A stretch of 64,000 nucleotides of DNA, taken from the NCBI RefSeq assembly GCF_014839805.1, contig NW_023591836.1, forward strand, positions 1 to 64,000, given 5' to 3'. Positions 21,074 through 33,522 of this stretch are shown piece after piece. The stretch comes from Manduca sexta (taxonomy: Eukaryota > Arthropoda > Insecta > Lepidoptera > Sphingidae). The translations under genes were made by a program, and so were the position numbers. The notes under the pieces are model-generated. The model searched no databases, was not told where the DNA came from, and worked only from the letters and a program-made list of their open reading frames with translations. The stretch's first letter is position 1. The number at the start of each line of letters is the position of its first letter.

Positions 21074-24000
21074 TCAGTCGTCCACCCGGCGCCTCCTACG
21101 TCTCCTCTGACGGCGGGAGGGATCCTCCCTCTCTCGATCCCTCTCGGCACTCTCCTTCTGCGAGAGGACCACCTCGCAGAAGTGGGCCACCGCACGCCAG
21201 GCCTCCGGGCTGCCGACCATGGAAGCGACCACGGCCGGCAGCGAGAGGTCTCCTCCGACGACTGACACGAGAGCGCTGCGCTCATCGTCCCAGGCTGGGC
21301 AAGACTCCAACGTATGTTGGGCCGTATCCCGCGGGCAGTTGTCACAATGGTGACACACGGCGCTAACCTCCGTGCCTACTATCTGACACAGGTACTCCCC
21401 GAAGCACCCATGCCCGGTGAGCACCTGCGTCAGGCGAAATGTCGCCGCGCCGTGGCGCCTGTCCAGCCACTGTGCAAAGACAGGACGCACTGCCGCTACG
21501 GCCCGAAGCCCCGCTGACGGGGCCTCCAGCCTGAGACGCCACTCCTCCACGGCGGCTCGCCGTAAGGAGGCCCTTTTGGCCTCCACCTCCTTCAGGGCCG
21601 GACGCTGCCCGTTCCTGAACGCCTCCTCCCTCCAATGAAAGGTATCGGAGAGGGCTTTGGCGTCCAGATCCCAGGGCAGGAATCCGGCCAAAAGACAAGC
21701 CGCCTCGTACGAGACCGTGCGGTACGCCCGTATGGCCCGCTGCGCTACGACCCGCTGCGGGCCCCGCAGGAGGGCGACAGAACGCCCCCCCAGGGCGTCA
21801 GCCCAGACCGGGCTGCCGTACAACGCCATGGACCGCACGACCCCGTGGTACAACCTTCGGCAAGGGATACCAGGACCTTCCAGGTTGGGCAGCAGGCTGA
21901 AAGAGCGCCCGCTGCCCTGGACAATTTCGTCCGCAACTTTTCAAAATGGGCGCGGAATTCCCACCGGCTGTCCAAAATCAGACCTAGATATTTCATAGTT
22001 TTGCCGATGGGAATCCGCACCCCCTCAACCACGATGTGGGCACCGGCCGGTGGCCCCCGCCGAGGCCCGTGAAAACACATGGCCTCGGTCTTCTCGAGGG
22101 CCACCTTCAAACCTAAACGTCTAATCCGACTCACTACGTGGCCGGTACCCACCGCCGCCAGGATCGCGGCGTCCTGGAAGGTCTTAGACGTCGCCGTGAC
22201 CAACGTGTCATCCGCATAACACGTCACGTCGACGCCCCAGAGATTGGCACCACGGAGCACCCAGTCGTACCCGATGTTCCACAAGAGGGGCCTAGAACCG
22301 ACCCCTGTGGAACACCGCACGACATCGCTCTTCGGTGCCACCCGTCGGCGCCCGGATACACCACGTACCTGTCAGAAAGGTACGCGTGCACCAGACGCCT
22401 GAGATAGGGCGGCACCACATGGTACCGCAGTGCTTCGTTTATAAAAGCGTTGGAGATATCTAACGACACGGCGATCACAACCTTCCCCCTGGCCACTGCT
22501 GCCTCCGCCTGCGACTTGACCCGCAGAATCGCGTGGACAGTTGAGCGTCCACTCCTAAAACCAAACTGATTTTGTCGGCCAAGTTGGGACCGACCCTCTC
22601 GAGATGCTCGACGAGGCGCGCGTGTAAAATGCGCTCAAAAGTTTGGCGACCTCGTCGAGCAGCACGATGGGCCGGTAGGCCGACGGCGACTCTGCGGGTC
22701 TCCCCTCTTTCTTAAGCAGGACGAGCTTCCCGGTCTTCCACCGCGCCGGGAAGACGCCCTGCACCATACAGGCGGAGAATAGACTGCGGAGCCGCGGCCC
22801 CAGGTACTCGAGGGCTAACACCCAGGCTTTCCGGGGATGCCGTCGAGACCCGGGGCGGTGTTTTGCCCCGCAGCCGAAACACTGCCGCCCGCATTTCCGC
22901 GGGCGAAACCTCTGGAATATCCCTTGCCGAAAACGACGATGACGCCACTTCCGGTGGCGCCATCGGTGGAGGAGTGGTATCCTCGGTGGCCGGGAACAAG
23001 GCCGCGACAACGTTGGCCAGTAGTTCTGGCTGGAGACTCTGCGACAGCGGGGGCGCCGCTGGACGAAGCTTATTCATCACTAGTTTGTAGGGGCGCCCCC
23101 ACGGGTCCCCGTCGAGAGTCTCCAAAAACTCCTTGCGTGCCGCGACCTTGGCCCTATGAATGGCCACCCGCAGCGCTCTCTTCGCCTCTTTATAGAGGCC
23201 GTAGAGCTGCCGCTCCCGGTCTTCATGGTCTCGTGCGCGAATACGGCGGCGGCGATGCCTGGCGTATCGGCGGCGCGCAGCCACGCAAGACGCGCGCAAC
23301 TGCGCTAACTCCGCCGACCACCAGTACACCTCCCGCCGCGGAGGACGACGGAGCGCCCGGGGCATGGCGGCGTCGCAAACGTCCGACATTGCCACCCCGA
23401 ACCACTCCGCCTCCTGCTCGACCCTCACCGGACCCTCCGGCTCGGGGAGCCACGAGACTGCCAGAGCGGCCAGCTCTAGGGCCTCCTTGTCGAGGCGCCT
23501 TAATGCCCACCGCGGGCCGTCCTGACCAGGGGCACTCGGTCCACCAATGGGCTGGTTACGTTGACTCGTGGGCGCGGCGACATCGAACCTTATATATCGA
23601 TGATCCGATAGTGTCTCCGCGTCCACGAGGACCCTCCAGCCACGGACACGACGTGCGACGACGGGGCACCCAAACGACAAATCAACGATTGACCCGCCGT
23701 TGTGCCGCACGCACGTGTCCACCGACCCCTGTTCAGAACGGCCAGGCCGACGGAGATCGCCCATTCCTCCAGGACCTCACCGCGAGCGTCGGTCGCCGGC
23801 GAACCCCAGACCGCGGATTTCGCGTTGAAGTCACCGGCGACGATCGTCGGGTGAGGTTGGCCCTGCTCAACCAGGGCCCCCAGCCGAACGAGGAAAGATT
23901 CGAACTCGGCCAGGGGGTCTGTTGGGGGAGAAATAAACTCCAACTATCCACAATTCCCCCAACAGAGCCGCGACGCATCCCTGGCCCTTCTCGACTTTTG

Positions 24001-24202
24001 CGAAGGGCGGGGAGCCAGCGGCACCCTGGGTGATGATGGCCACCGACCCGTCGATGTCCCCTACCCAGTTATCTCGGGGCGGGACAAAATACGGTTCGGC
24101 GACCACGGCCACTTGCACCGACCACTGCGCCAGGCTTTGGGACAACAGGTCCTGGGCGCGGGCGCAGTGGTTGATGTTCGCCTGGAGGAAACTTAGGTCC
24201 AT
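21074..24202 (-). pseudogene. E4 ORF2: endonuclease/reverse transcriptase with motif-A deletion
   Basis: Long open pieces: 21074-21853 (259 codons, thumb to C-terminal CCHC finger and Arg-rich end), 21745-22341 (198 codons, including YADD) and 22712-23764 (350 codons, endonuclease SDH block through RT fingers). The endonuclease N terminus is open in 23867-24202. At about 22443 a 21-base in-frame deletion removes seven residues (NSLPWPC) directly after SLDISNAF in RT motif A. This should harm the palm. Several 1-base shifts separate the pieces. Confidence 0.9.
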
Positions 24203-26362
24203 TATTGATGGGCGATCTCCTCCACGTCCATCTCGGCCTCTACCACTGGTTGCGGTGGGCTCGCCGCCTGCGGCTGGGACAGAACCTCAGCCGTAGGCGC
24301 ATTCCTTCTTTGGGGGCGGCGCCGGTTGCGTCGGGAGGGGCAGAACAAGCCTTCCCCCCGAGCCGGTGCCTGGCGGGCCTGCCGGCCGCAGCGCAGACTG
24401 CGCAGTTCGCCGGGGCCTTGCATTCGCGGGCTTTGTGGCCCGCCTGACCGCAGCGATAGCACAACTCGCTGCGGTCCACTGCGCAGTCGCAGCGCTCCCT
24501 AACGTGCCCGCTCTCCAGGCACCGGAAGCACCGCAGGGAGCCGCGACTCGAGGACAGTCACTCGAGCCGCGGTCCAGCCGATCAGTATTCGGCCCGCCCC
24601 TTCACTTTTTGGGCCGCCTTTATGGGCATTTTCACCCAGGCGGTCCCTACGCCTGACCGATCAGGGCGAATTTGCCCAACTTTTATCGCCTCCACGGCGC
24701 ACTCACCGGCCTTGGAGAGGGCCGCTGCGACTGATTCTGGAGTGGCTGTATAGTCCAGCTCACTTAGCCGCAGTTCCACGGTCTTCGTGGGCCGGGAGAT
24801 TCTGATATCTTCCGACCCCGCGAAACACTCCCTCAGCCTTGCGGCGAGGGAGTCGGCCCTCTCTTCTGAGTTAGCCCCGGGCACCTCGTACATTGGGGCG
24901 CCCGTGGCCGCAAACTTCGGTCTCAGCCTGGTAATGTCCAGGCCGGTGAGGTCTACCCGGTTCTGTGCGTCTGTCAGCACGCCCTTATACGTCATGCCTT
25001 TCGCCACCGCCGCCGGTGTAAGAGATATTATTACGGCCGCAGAGCGTGGTGGCCGCAGTTTTGGCTCCGCCCGACGTGTTGATTGTGGCGGTTGCGTGTT
25101 TGCCGCTGATGTCGGAGCGGGCCTTTCCTTCTTCTTTCTGTTCTTTTGGCCACCACGACCCACGGCGTTTCCATCGAGGTCGGAGCCGGCGGCAGCGGGC
25201 GGGGCTCCGGAGCGGCTTGTGCTGGCGTGTCCTTCTTCGTCTTTTTCTTCTTTCCCCCTGTTTTTGCCGGGGCCCTGGAAGGACCAGCGACAGCTGTTGG
25301 CGGCGCGCTAGAGGGCCCAGTCGCAGGAGCGGAGAGGGGCGGAGCTGGTTCGGCTGCTCCTTTCGCCTTCCCCTTCCCCTTGTTCTTCGCCGGTTTGCCG
25401 TTGTTAGGCGCCCCTCCTACGAAGCCGCTCGTCACAGGGAGCTGCGTGTCCCCGGGGGCGGCCTTCTTTTCGTGGGCCAGAGTGGGCCTCTGGGCTGGCC
25501 CCATCAGGGCCGACTCCACCCTGGCCTGGACCCTAGCCTCGACCATTGCCCACAATTCTTCTGTCGGGGCTTTACTGGATGACGCCTCCAGCTCGTCTAA
25601 CCTGCGGCGGAGCGAGGCGTTCTCTTCTTGCAGCCCTTTGACGGTAGCTTCGAGGCGGGCGCTTTCCTCCTTAGCCTTTTTTCTTTCCTCTTCGAGGCGG
25701 GCTATCGCGGCAGACTCGGGCTGCTCCACGTACCGGATGATGAGGTTGATCACCCGGTTTAGGGCCTTCTGTGAAGTTCCCTTCAGATTGCCCGATTTCC
25801 TTACGATTGCCCGCACAATCTGCCCACACTCTCTAAGGTCCTCCTTAAGGACGGGGCGGTCCTCGTCCGCGTCGGCCCTGGGAGGTAATGGCGATTTTAC
25901 GTGGCGAAGTCGCTCATCCAGTTCTTCGGTGGCCTTTCTTCGCGCCTCCTCTCGCTTCAGGCGGTCGCGTTCTTTCTGCGCCTTCTTAAGCCCGGCGTAT
26001 TTACCGACCGAGGGAGGACGCCCCTCTCCCTCGGCCGTCGGTTGCTAGTGTCTTCGGCGCCGGCTCGTCAGTGTCACTAGTGAAGTGTAGTGACACACTG
26101 TCAATCGAGCGGGAATGCCTCCTCCAGAGCCTCCTGCTCCGGACGGAAGAGACACTTCCGCTCGACTCTGAATCTACGTCTGTGATTGTGGCCCCGGATG
26201 TTCCGGCCACTCCCTCCATTGGCCTTTCAGCCACACTCCCCTCTACATCGTCTACGTCGTTGGGCTTACGCCCACCGACCACCGCCTCTCCGGACGGAAC
26301 CGGAGTAGGCAATCTCGTCAAAATGATCGTTGGTTTTTTAAAAGTTAAGACACTCCCTTTTG
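24202..26362 (-). pseudogene. E4 ORF1: Gag-like protein, start codon lost
   Basis: Open pieces 24582-25163 (basic region and Gag core), 25031-25816 (coiled coil and Pro/Ala linker) and 26001 to about 26360 (N terminus, running on upstream without a stop to 26441). All three knuckles are intact (24300-24540). The sequence expected to hold the MES- ATG reads GGGAGTC, so translation would need an upstream or internal start. Low identity to the other copies in the linker suggests an older or separate lineage. Confidence 0.85.
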
Positions 26363-26825
26363 ACTCCCACGAGTATGGGGGAAAGGGTAGTCCGCCCAGG
26401 CAGTGCCCCCTGTACCTGGGTAAGCCTAGCGTAACCCGCACAGAGTGTCGGCCGGTACTCTGGCGGGGGTCGCACTCGAGACCGAACTACCCATCGGCCA
26501 TGCATCCCCTCGCGGTGCGCCGCCGCTTGGGATTCGGGGTGATTTTTATAGAGGTTTTCTTCCTCGCGGTCCGGGCGGTTAAGCCAAGACCCTCGGTCCA
26601 GCGGGAGCGCGAGACATATCCACAGACCTCCACACCGGATTACGATCTGCGACGGCGACAATGGGAGAGAGAGTCCCCCCCACCGCCTGCTCGGGGCGGG
26701 GTGAGCGCACACCGAGCCCGTCGACACCTCCGGACAGAACCGGGGGCCGCCCAAGATGGGCCAATCTCACCAAACTACAACACGACGGCCGCCGCAAGAG
26801 GCGACGACCGCCAACCACCTTGGTT

Positions 26826-26923
26826 GTCAGGATATTAGCCAGCGCGCAGATCAGCCTGATCGGTCTGATCGACGCGCCGTTGCCCAGGGTGCACCACGAG
26901 GAGGTTTCCTGACCTAGCACCCC
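26826..26923 (-). ncRNA. HDV-like ribozyme of E4
   Basis: P1 with the G1-U wobble, P2, P3, L3 and GGGCAAC are identical to E3. J4/2 is GGCTAAT instead of GGCGAAT. It keeps the catalytic C and the C-N-R-A pattern. One G-U replaces a G-C pair at the base of P4. Probably still active. Confidence 0.88.
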
Positions 26924-26964
26924 AACCTAACCTAACCTAACCTAACCTAACCTAACCTAAAACC
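26924..26964. repeat. Telomeric (CCTAA)n between E4 and E5
   Basis: About 41 bases of repeat, ending in a variant (TAAAACC). The T tract and the last 20 or so bases of the E5 3' end are absent. The repeat joins E5 directly at the conserved CCTTATTACTACC. Confidence 0.93.
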
Positions 26965-27526
26965 TACCTTATTACTACCGCCCAGCCTTCGCGGGGGCGA
27001 CTGAGCGGTTATGTTGGGGTAGCCGTTGCCTTACGACCCGACAATTGAGCGGCCCGGAACCCACGGGCGGCGGTCGGGCCGAGTCCCTAACCCTAACAAA
27101 CTAGTCCCTACGCAACGACCTACCAACTAAAACTCCGCGTTGACCCTCTTCGGCGCATAGGGACGGCTGCGTGCTACCTCGAGACATCAGGTCCGAGTTT
27201 CGTCCGCGGCCGCCCCTGCGCGGTGCCGCCTTGCGGCCCGTCTCCTAAATGGGGGGGGCTCCTAAGCCCCCGCGCACCGAAGGACGCTCTCAGCGTCAGC
27301 GGCAGCGTGAGGTCAACACCACACTGCCGCCCATCCCGGGGTCAACCGAAAGTGTGCGATGAACGCACTACACGCACTGAAAAGTGCGCGCGCACTAGGA
27401 CGGACAGCCCCTGCTGCCCGCCGACGACCCCTTCGTGGCCCCTATTAGTCGCCTCTTACGACAGGCAGGGGTTTACCGTGGTGGTATTCTCCAAACGCCC
27501 CCATTCCACAGGGCGGGAGACGCCGG

Positions 27527-30500
27527 TCAGTCGTCCACCCGGCGCCTCCTACGTCTCCTCTGACGGCGGGAGGGATCGGCCCGTTCCCGATCCCTCTCGG
27601 CACTCTCCTTCTGCGAGAGAACCACCTCGCAGAAGTGGGCCACCGCACGCCAGGCCTCCCGACTGTCGACCATGGACGCGACCACAGCCGGCAGCGAGAG
27701 GTCTCCTCCGACGACTGACACGAGAGCGCTGCGCTCATCGTCCCAGGCTGGGCAAGACTCCAACGTATGTTGGGCCGTATCCCGCGGGCAGTTGTCACAA
27801 TGGTGACACACGGCGCTTATCTCCGTCCTGCTATCTGACACAGGTACTCCCCGAAGCACCCATGCCCGGTGAGCACCTGTGTCAATCTAAAGACTGCCGC
27901 GCCGTGGCGCCTGTCCAGCCACTGTGCAAAGACAGGACGCACTGCCGCGACGGCCCGAAGCCCCGCTGACGGGGCCTCCAGCCTGAGACGCCACTCCTCC
28001 ACGGCGGCTCGCCGTAAGGAGGCCCTCTTGGCCTCCACCTCCTTCAGGGCCGGACGCTGCCCATTCCTGAACGCCTCCTCCCTCCAATGGAATGTATCGG
28101 AGAGAGCCTTGGCGTCCAGATCCCAGGGCAGGAATCCGGCCAAAAGACTAACCGCCTCGAACGAGACCGTGCGATACGCCCGTATGGCCCGCTGCGCAAT
28201 GACCCGCTGCGGGCCCCGCAGAAGAGCGGCAGAACGCTCCCCCTAGGGCGTCAGCCCAGACCGGGCTGCCGTATGGTGCTATGGACCGCACGACCCCGTG
28301 GTATAACCTTCGACAAGGGATATTTGGACCTTCCAGGTTGGGCAGCAGGCTGGAAAGAGCGCCCGCCGCCCTGGTCAACTTTGTCCTTAAGCTTTTTAAA
28401 ATGGGCGCTGAACTCCCACCGGCTATCCAAAGTCAAACCTAAATACTTCATGGTATTGCCGATGGGAATCCGCACCCCTCCACTACGATGTGGGCACCGG
28501 CCGGTGGCCCCCTCCGAGAGCCCGTGAAAGCAGATGGCCTCGGTCTTCTCGAGGGCCACCTTTAAACCTAAACGCCGAATGCGGCTCACTACATGACCGG
28601 TGCCCACCGCCGCCAGGATCGCGGCGCCCTGGAAGGTCTTAGACGTCGCCGTGACCAACGTGTCATCCGCATAACACGTCACGTCGACGCCCCAGAGATT
28701 GGCACCACGGAGCACCCAGTCGTACCCGATGTTCCACAAGAGGGGCCTAGAACCGACCCCTGTGGAACACCGCACGACATCGCTCTTCGGTGCCACCCGT
28801 CGGCGCCCGGATACACCACGTACCTGTCAGAAAGGTACGCGTGCACCAGACGCCTTGAGATAGGGCGGCACCACGTGGTACCGCAGTGCTTCGTTGATGC
28901 ATGGCCAGGGAGCGAATTAAAAGCGTTTGGAGATGTCGAGAGAAACCGCGATGACGACCTTCCCCTGGCCACTGCTGCCTCCGCCTGCGACTTGACCCGC
29001 AGAATCGCGTGGACAGTTGAGCGTCCACTCCTAAAAGCCAAACTGTTTGTCGGCCAAATTTGGACCGACCCTCTCGAGATGCTCGACGAGGCGCGCGCGT
29101 ATACTCCGCTCAAAAAGTTTGGCGACCTCGTCGAGCAGCACGATGGGCCGGTAGGCCGACGGCGACTCTGCGGGTCTCCCCTCTTTCTTAAGCAGGACGA
29201 GCTTCCCGACTTTCCAACGCGCCGGGAAGACGCCCTGCACCATACAGGCGGAGAATAGGCTGCGGAGCCGCGGCCCCAGGTACTCGAGGGCTAACACCCA
29301 GGCTTTCCCGGGGATGCCGTCGAGACCCGGGGCGGTGTTTTGCCCCGCAGTCGAAACACTGCCGCCCGCATTTCCGCGGGCGAAACCTCTGGAATATCCC
29401 TTGCCGAAAGTTCCGACGACGATGACGCCAACTCCGGTGGCGCCATCGGTGGAGGAGTGGTCTCCTCGGTGGCCGGGAACAAGGCCGCGACAACGTTGGC
29501 CAATAAATCTGGCCTGAGACTCTCCGACAGTGGAGGCGCCGCCGTACGAAGCTTGTTCATAACTAGCTTGTATGGGCGCCCCCACGGGTCCGCGTCGAGA
29601 GTCTCCAAAAACTCCTACGTGCCGCGACCTTGGCCCTGTGAATGGCCACCCGCAGCGCTCTCTTCGCCTCTTTATAGAGGCCGTAGAGCTGCCGCTCCTG
29701 GTCTTCGTGGTCTCTTCCTCGGATTCGGCGGCGGCGATGTCTGGCGCATCGACGGCGCGCAGCCACGCATGACGCGCGCAACTGCGCTAACTCCGCCGAC
29801 CACCAGTACACCTCCCGCCGCGGAGGACGACGGAGCGCCCGGGGCATGGCGGCGTCGCAGACATCCGACATTGCCACCCCGAACCACTCCGCCTCCTGCT
29901 CTACCCGAACCGGACCCTCCGGCTCGGGGAGCCACGTAGACTGCCAGAGCGGCCAACTCTAGGGCCTCCTTGTCGAGGCGTCTCAGAGCCCACCGCGGGC
30001 CGTCCTGTCGAGGGGCACTCGGTCCAACACTATTGGGCCGGATACTCGGGGGCGCGGAGACATCGAACCTTATATAACGGTGGTCCGACAGCGTCTCCAC
30101 GCCCACGAGGACTCTCCAGCCCTGGACACGACGTGCGACGGCGGGGCTTCCAAACGACAAATCCACAATAGACCCGCCGTTGTGCCGCACGCACGTGTCC
30201 ACCGACCCCCTGTTCAGGACGACCAGGCCGACGGAAATCGCCCATTCCTCCAGGACCTCACCGCGAGCGTCAGTCGCCGGCGAACCCCAGACCGCGGACT
30301 TCGCGTTGAAGTCGCCGGCGACGATCGCCGGGTGAGGTTGGCCCTGCTCAACCAGGGCCCCCAGCCGAACGAGAAAAGATTCGAACTCGGCCAGAGGTCT
30401 GTTGGGGAGAAATAAACTCCTACAATCCACAAGTCCCCAACAGAGCCGCGACGCATCCCTGGCCCTTCTCGACTTTTGCGAAGGGCGGGGAGCCAGCGGC

Positions 30501-30597
30501 ACCCTGGTGATGATGGCCACCGACCGTCGATGTCCCCTACCCAGTTATCGCGGGAGGGACAAAATACGGTTCGGCGACCACGGCCACTGCACCGACT
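27527..30597 (-). pseudogene. E5 ORF2: endonuclease N terminus deleted, frameshifted
   Basis: The start codon, the TAATG overlap and the first endonuclease motifs (LQANINHC, VVAEPY) are lost with the 30597 deletion. GDFNAKSAVWGSP and SDHRYIRF are kept in one frame (29672-30520). RT fingers are in 29031-29585, motif A and motif B in 28679-29113, the YADD block in 28251-28796 and the C-terminal CCHC finger in 27527-27859. Motif A is also damaged by a base insertion (GCGTTTGG at 28924-28931). It cannot give an active endonuclease. Confidence 0.9.
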
Positions 30598-32266
30598 TCG
30601 TGGGCCGGAGATCTTAATCCTCCGACCCACCGAAGCACTTCCTTCTCAGCCCTCTGCGGCAAAGGAGTTGGCCCTCTCCTCCGAATTGGCCCCGGGCACC
30701 TCGTACATCGGGGCGCCCGTGGCCGTGAACTTCGGCTTTAACCTCGATATATCCAATCCGGTGAGGTCCACGCGATTCTGTGCGTCCGTGAGGACGCCCT
30801 TGTACGTCAGACCCTTTGCCATGGCTGCCGGTGTCAACGATATTACCACGGCCGCAGATCGTGGCGGCCGCAGTTTGGGTTCCTTCCGGCGCGAAGGTTT
30901 TGGCGGCTGCACGCTGGTTGTTGTTGGCGCTGCTGTCGTCTTCCCCTTCTTCTTCCTTCTGGCCACCTCGACCCATGGCGTCTCCATTGAGGCAGGGGCC
31001 GGCGGCAGCGGACGGGGCTCCGGCGCGGGTTGAACTGCCGGCTCTTTTCTTCCGCCCTTCTTCGGCTTGGAGCCTGGTGCTGGCTTCTTTGCAGGCGCAG
31101 CGCTCTTCTCTCGTCTTCTCACGGTTGCTGGCGCCATCGCGGGTGTCGACGCCGCCGCTGTAGAAGGGCCCGCTACGGCTTGCGGCGGAGCGCTGGAAGG
31201 CCCAGCAATGGGAGCGGGGATAGTGGGGGCAGGAGTGGGAGCCTGAGCGGGCTGGGCCGTCTTTTTTCCCCTCCCTTTTCCTTTCTCCTTCCTCGGCTTG
31301 GCGTGGGTTCCTCCAACATAACCGTCGCTCACTGGGAGTTCAACATCTATGGGAGTGGTCTTCTTCTCGTGTGCCAGCGGCGGCCGTTGCGCCGGGCCCA
31401 TAAGGATAGATTCCATCCGGGCTTGGACCCTCGCTTCGACCATCGCCAGCATCTCCTCTGTAGACGGCCCTTTGGCGGCCGCCTCTAGCTCTTCGAGGCG
31501 TCGTTTCAGAGCTGTATTCTCCTCCTGTATTACCTTCATGTTTGCCTCGAGCCGGGCACAATTCTCCTGCCACTTCTTTGTCTCGCTCTCGAGAAGAGCG
31601 ATTACAGCGGACTCGGGTTGGTCTACGTACCTGGCAATTTTGTTAGTGACCCAGTTTAATGCCTTCTGGGAAGTGCCTTTGAGGTTGCCAGATTTCCTCA
31701 CTGTTGTTCGTACTACCTGGACACACTGTCTTAGGTCTTCCCTCAGCACGGGTCGGTCCTCATCTTCGGTCTCTGATGCCTTGGGAAGGATCGGCGACTT
31801 GACGAAATGGAGCCGGTCCTCCAGCTCCTTGTCGGCCCTCTTCTTCGCTTCTTCGCGTTGGAGCTTATCCCTCTCGAGCTGAGCTTTCCTCAAGCCGACA
31901 TATTTGCCGACTGAGGGCGGGCGTCCTCTCCCTCTGCTGTCAGTCGTTTGCGACTTTTGGCGCTGGTTCGTCGGTGTCGCTGGTGAATTGCGACAAACTG
32001 TGCCTTGAGCGCGAGTTCCTCCTCCAAAGTTTTTTGCTTCGTACGGTGGAGCCGCTCCCACTTGAGTCCGAGTCTAAGCTCGGAGGCCGTACGAATTCAG
32101 TTGCCACCTCCATGGGCTTCGCGCCCGTGTTCTCCTTCTCTACTTCGCCATCAGTGGGCTTTCGCCCCCCGAACTCCGCCTCCTCAGCCCCGGATTCCGG
32201 AACTGGAGAAGGCAACTTCGTCAATAGAATTATAGGGTTTTTAAGGTTTTGAGATAAAGATTCCAT
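30598..32266 (-). pseudogene. E5 ORF1: Gag-like protein lacking all zinc knuckles
   Basis: From the ATG at 32266 about 107 codons are open, then a 1-base change near 31955 shifts the frame. The rest (30646 to about 31960) is one long open frame through both coiled coils, the Pro/Ala linker, the basic patches and the first part of the Gag core, to MYEVPGANSEERA. The deletion then removes the remaining core and all three CCHC knuckles. A protein from this copy could assemble through its coiled coil but not bind RNA through knuckles. Confidence 0.9.
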
Positions 32267-32825
32267 GCTTGTTCCCACGAGTATGGGGGAAAGGGTGGTC
32301 CGCCCAGGCAGAGCCCCCTGTACCTGGGTAAGCCTAGCGTAACCCGCACAGAGTGTCGGCCGGTACTCTGGCGGGGTCGCACTCGAGACCGAACTACCCA
32401 TCGGCCATGCATCCCCTCGCGGTGCGCCGCCGCTTGAGATTCGGGGTGATTTTTTATAGAGGTTTTCTTCCTCGCGGTCCGGGCGGTTAAGCCAAGACCC
32501 TCGGTCCGGCAGGAGCGCGAGACATATCCACAGACCTCCATACCGGGTTACGATTTATGACGGTGGCAATGAAAGGGAGAATCCCCCCCACTGCCTGCTC
32601 GGGGCGGGGTGAGCGCACACCGAGCCCGCCGACACCCCCGGGACGGAACCGGGAGCTGCCCGAGATGGGCCCCACGACGTTGTCCTAGTCGACGGCGGAA
32701 AATATCGTCAGCGGGCCTACTCGCCAACGCCACAAGTGACGGAGAGACTGGTCGACGACGACACTGTCCGACGGCGTAACTAGACGGCGGCCGCCGCAAG
32801 AGGCGACGACCGTCAACAACCCGTT

Positions 32826-32923
32826 GTCAGGATATTCGCCGGCGCGCAGATCAGCCTGATCGGTCTGATCGACGCGCCGTTGCCCAGGGTGCACCACGAG
32901 GAGGTTTCCTGACCTAGCACCCC
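32826..32923 (-). ncRNA. HDV-like ribozyme of E5 (canonical)
   Basis: Identical to the E3 ribozyme in every stem, in L3, in GGGCAAC and in the J4/2 strand. It sits on an element with a large coding deletion, so the 5' end is preserved independently of coding capacity. Confidence 0.93.
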
Positions 32924-32944
32924 AACCTAACCTAACCTAACACT
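32924..32944. repeat. Telomeric (CCTAA)n between E5 and E6
   Basis: About 17 bases of repeat followed by ACACT, then the 3' end of E6 (GGTTTCGCGG). No T tract is present, so the E6 poly(A) tail has been lost or replaced. Confidence 0.93.
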
Positions 32945-33522
32945 GGTTTCGCGGAGAAAGTACCTTATTACTACCGCCCAGCCTTCGCGGGGGCGACTGA
33001 GCGGTTATGTTGGGGTAGCCGTTGCCTTACGACCCGACAATTGAGCGGCCCGGAACCCACGGGCGGCGGTCGGGCCGAGTCCCTAACCCTAACAAACTAG
33101 TCCCTACGCAACGACCTACCAACTAAAACTCCGCGTTGACCCTCTTCGGCGCATAGGGACGACTGCGTGCTACCTCGTGACACCAGGTCCGAGTTTCGTC
33201 CGCGGCCGCCCCTGCGCGGTGCCGCCTTGCGGCCCGTCTCCCTAAATGGGGGGCTCCTAAGCCCCCGCGCACCGAAGGACGCTCTCAGCGTCAGCGGCAG
33301 CGTGAGGTCAACACCACACTGCCGCCCATCCCGGGGGTCAACCGAGAGTGTGCGATGAACGCACTGCACGCACTGAAAAGTGCGCGCGCACTAGGACGGA
33401 CAGCCCCTGCTGCCCGCCGACGACCCCTTCGTGGCCCCTATTAGTCGCCTCTTACGACAGGCAGGGGTTTACCGTGGTGGTATTCTCCAAACGCCCCCAT
33501 TCCACAGGGCGGGAGACGCCGG

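Larger units (their letters stand above)
20482..26923 (-). mobile_element. E4: TRAS-like telomeric non-LTR retrotransposon, A-type copy
   Basis: Full-length minus-strand copy. Poly(A) 20482-20496, 3' UTR 20497-21073 (A type), ORF2 21074-24202, ORF1 24202 to about 26362, 5' UTR to 26923 (A type). ORF1 is a distinct subtype, different from E1/E3 and from E2/E5/E6/E9. The conserved MES- start codon is missing. Confidence 0.95.
26965..32923 (-). mobile_element. E5: TRAS-like telomeric non-LTR retrotransposon with ORF1/ORF2 junction deletion
   Basis: Minus-strand copy of about 6.0 kb, shorter than the others because about 650 bases spanning the end of ORF1 and the start of ORF2 are missing near 30597. 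3' UTR 26965-27526 (B type, lacking its final bases and poly(A)). ORF2 remnant 27527-30597, ORF1 remnant 30598-32266, 5' UTR 32267-32923 (B type). Confidence 0.95.

Noticed and set aside
32924..32944. Telomerase RNA template or a telomerase RNA gene near the repeats.
   Set aside because: No structured RNA other than the element ribozymes surrounds the repeat blocks. The repeats are simple junction spacers.
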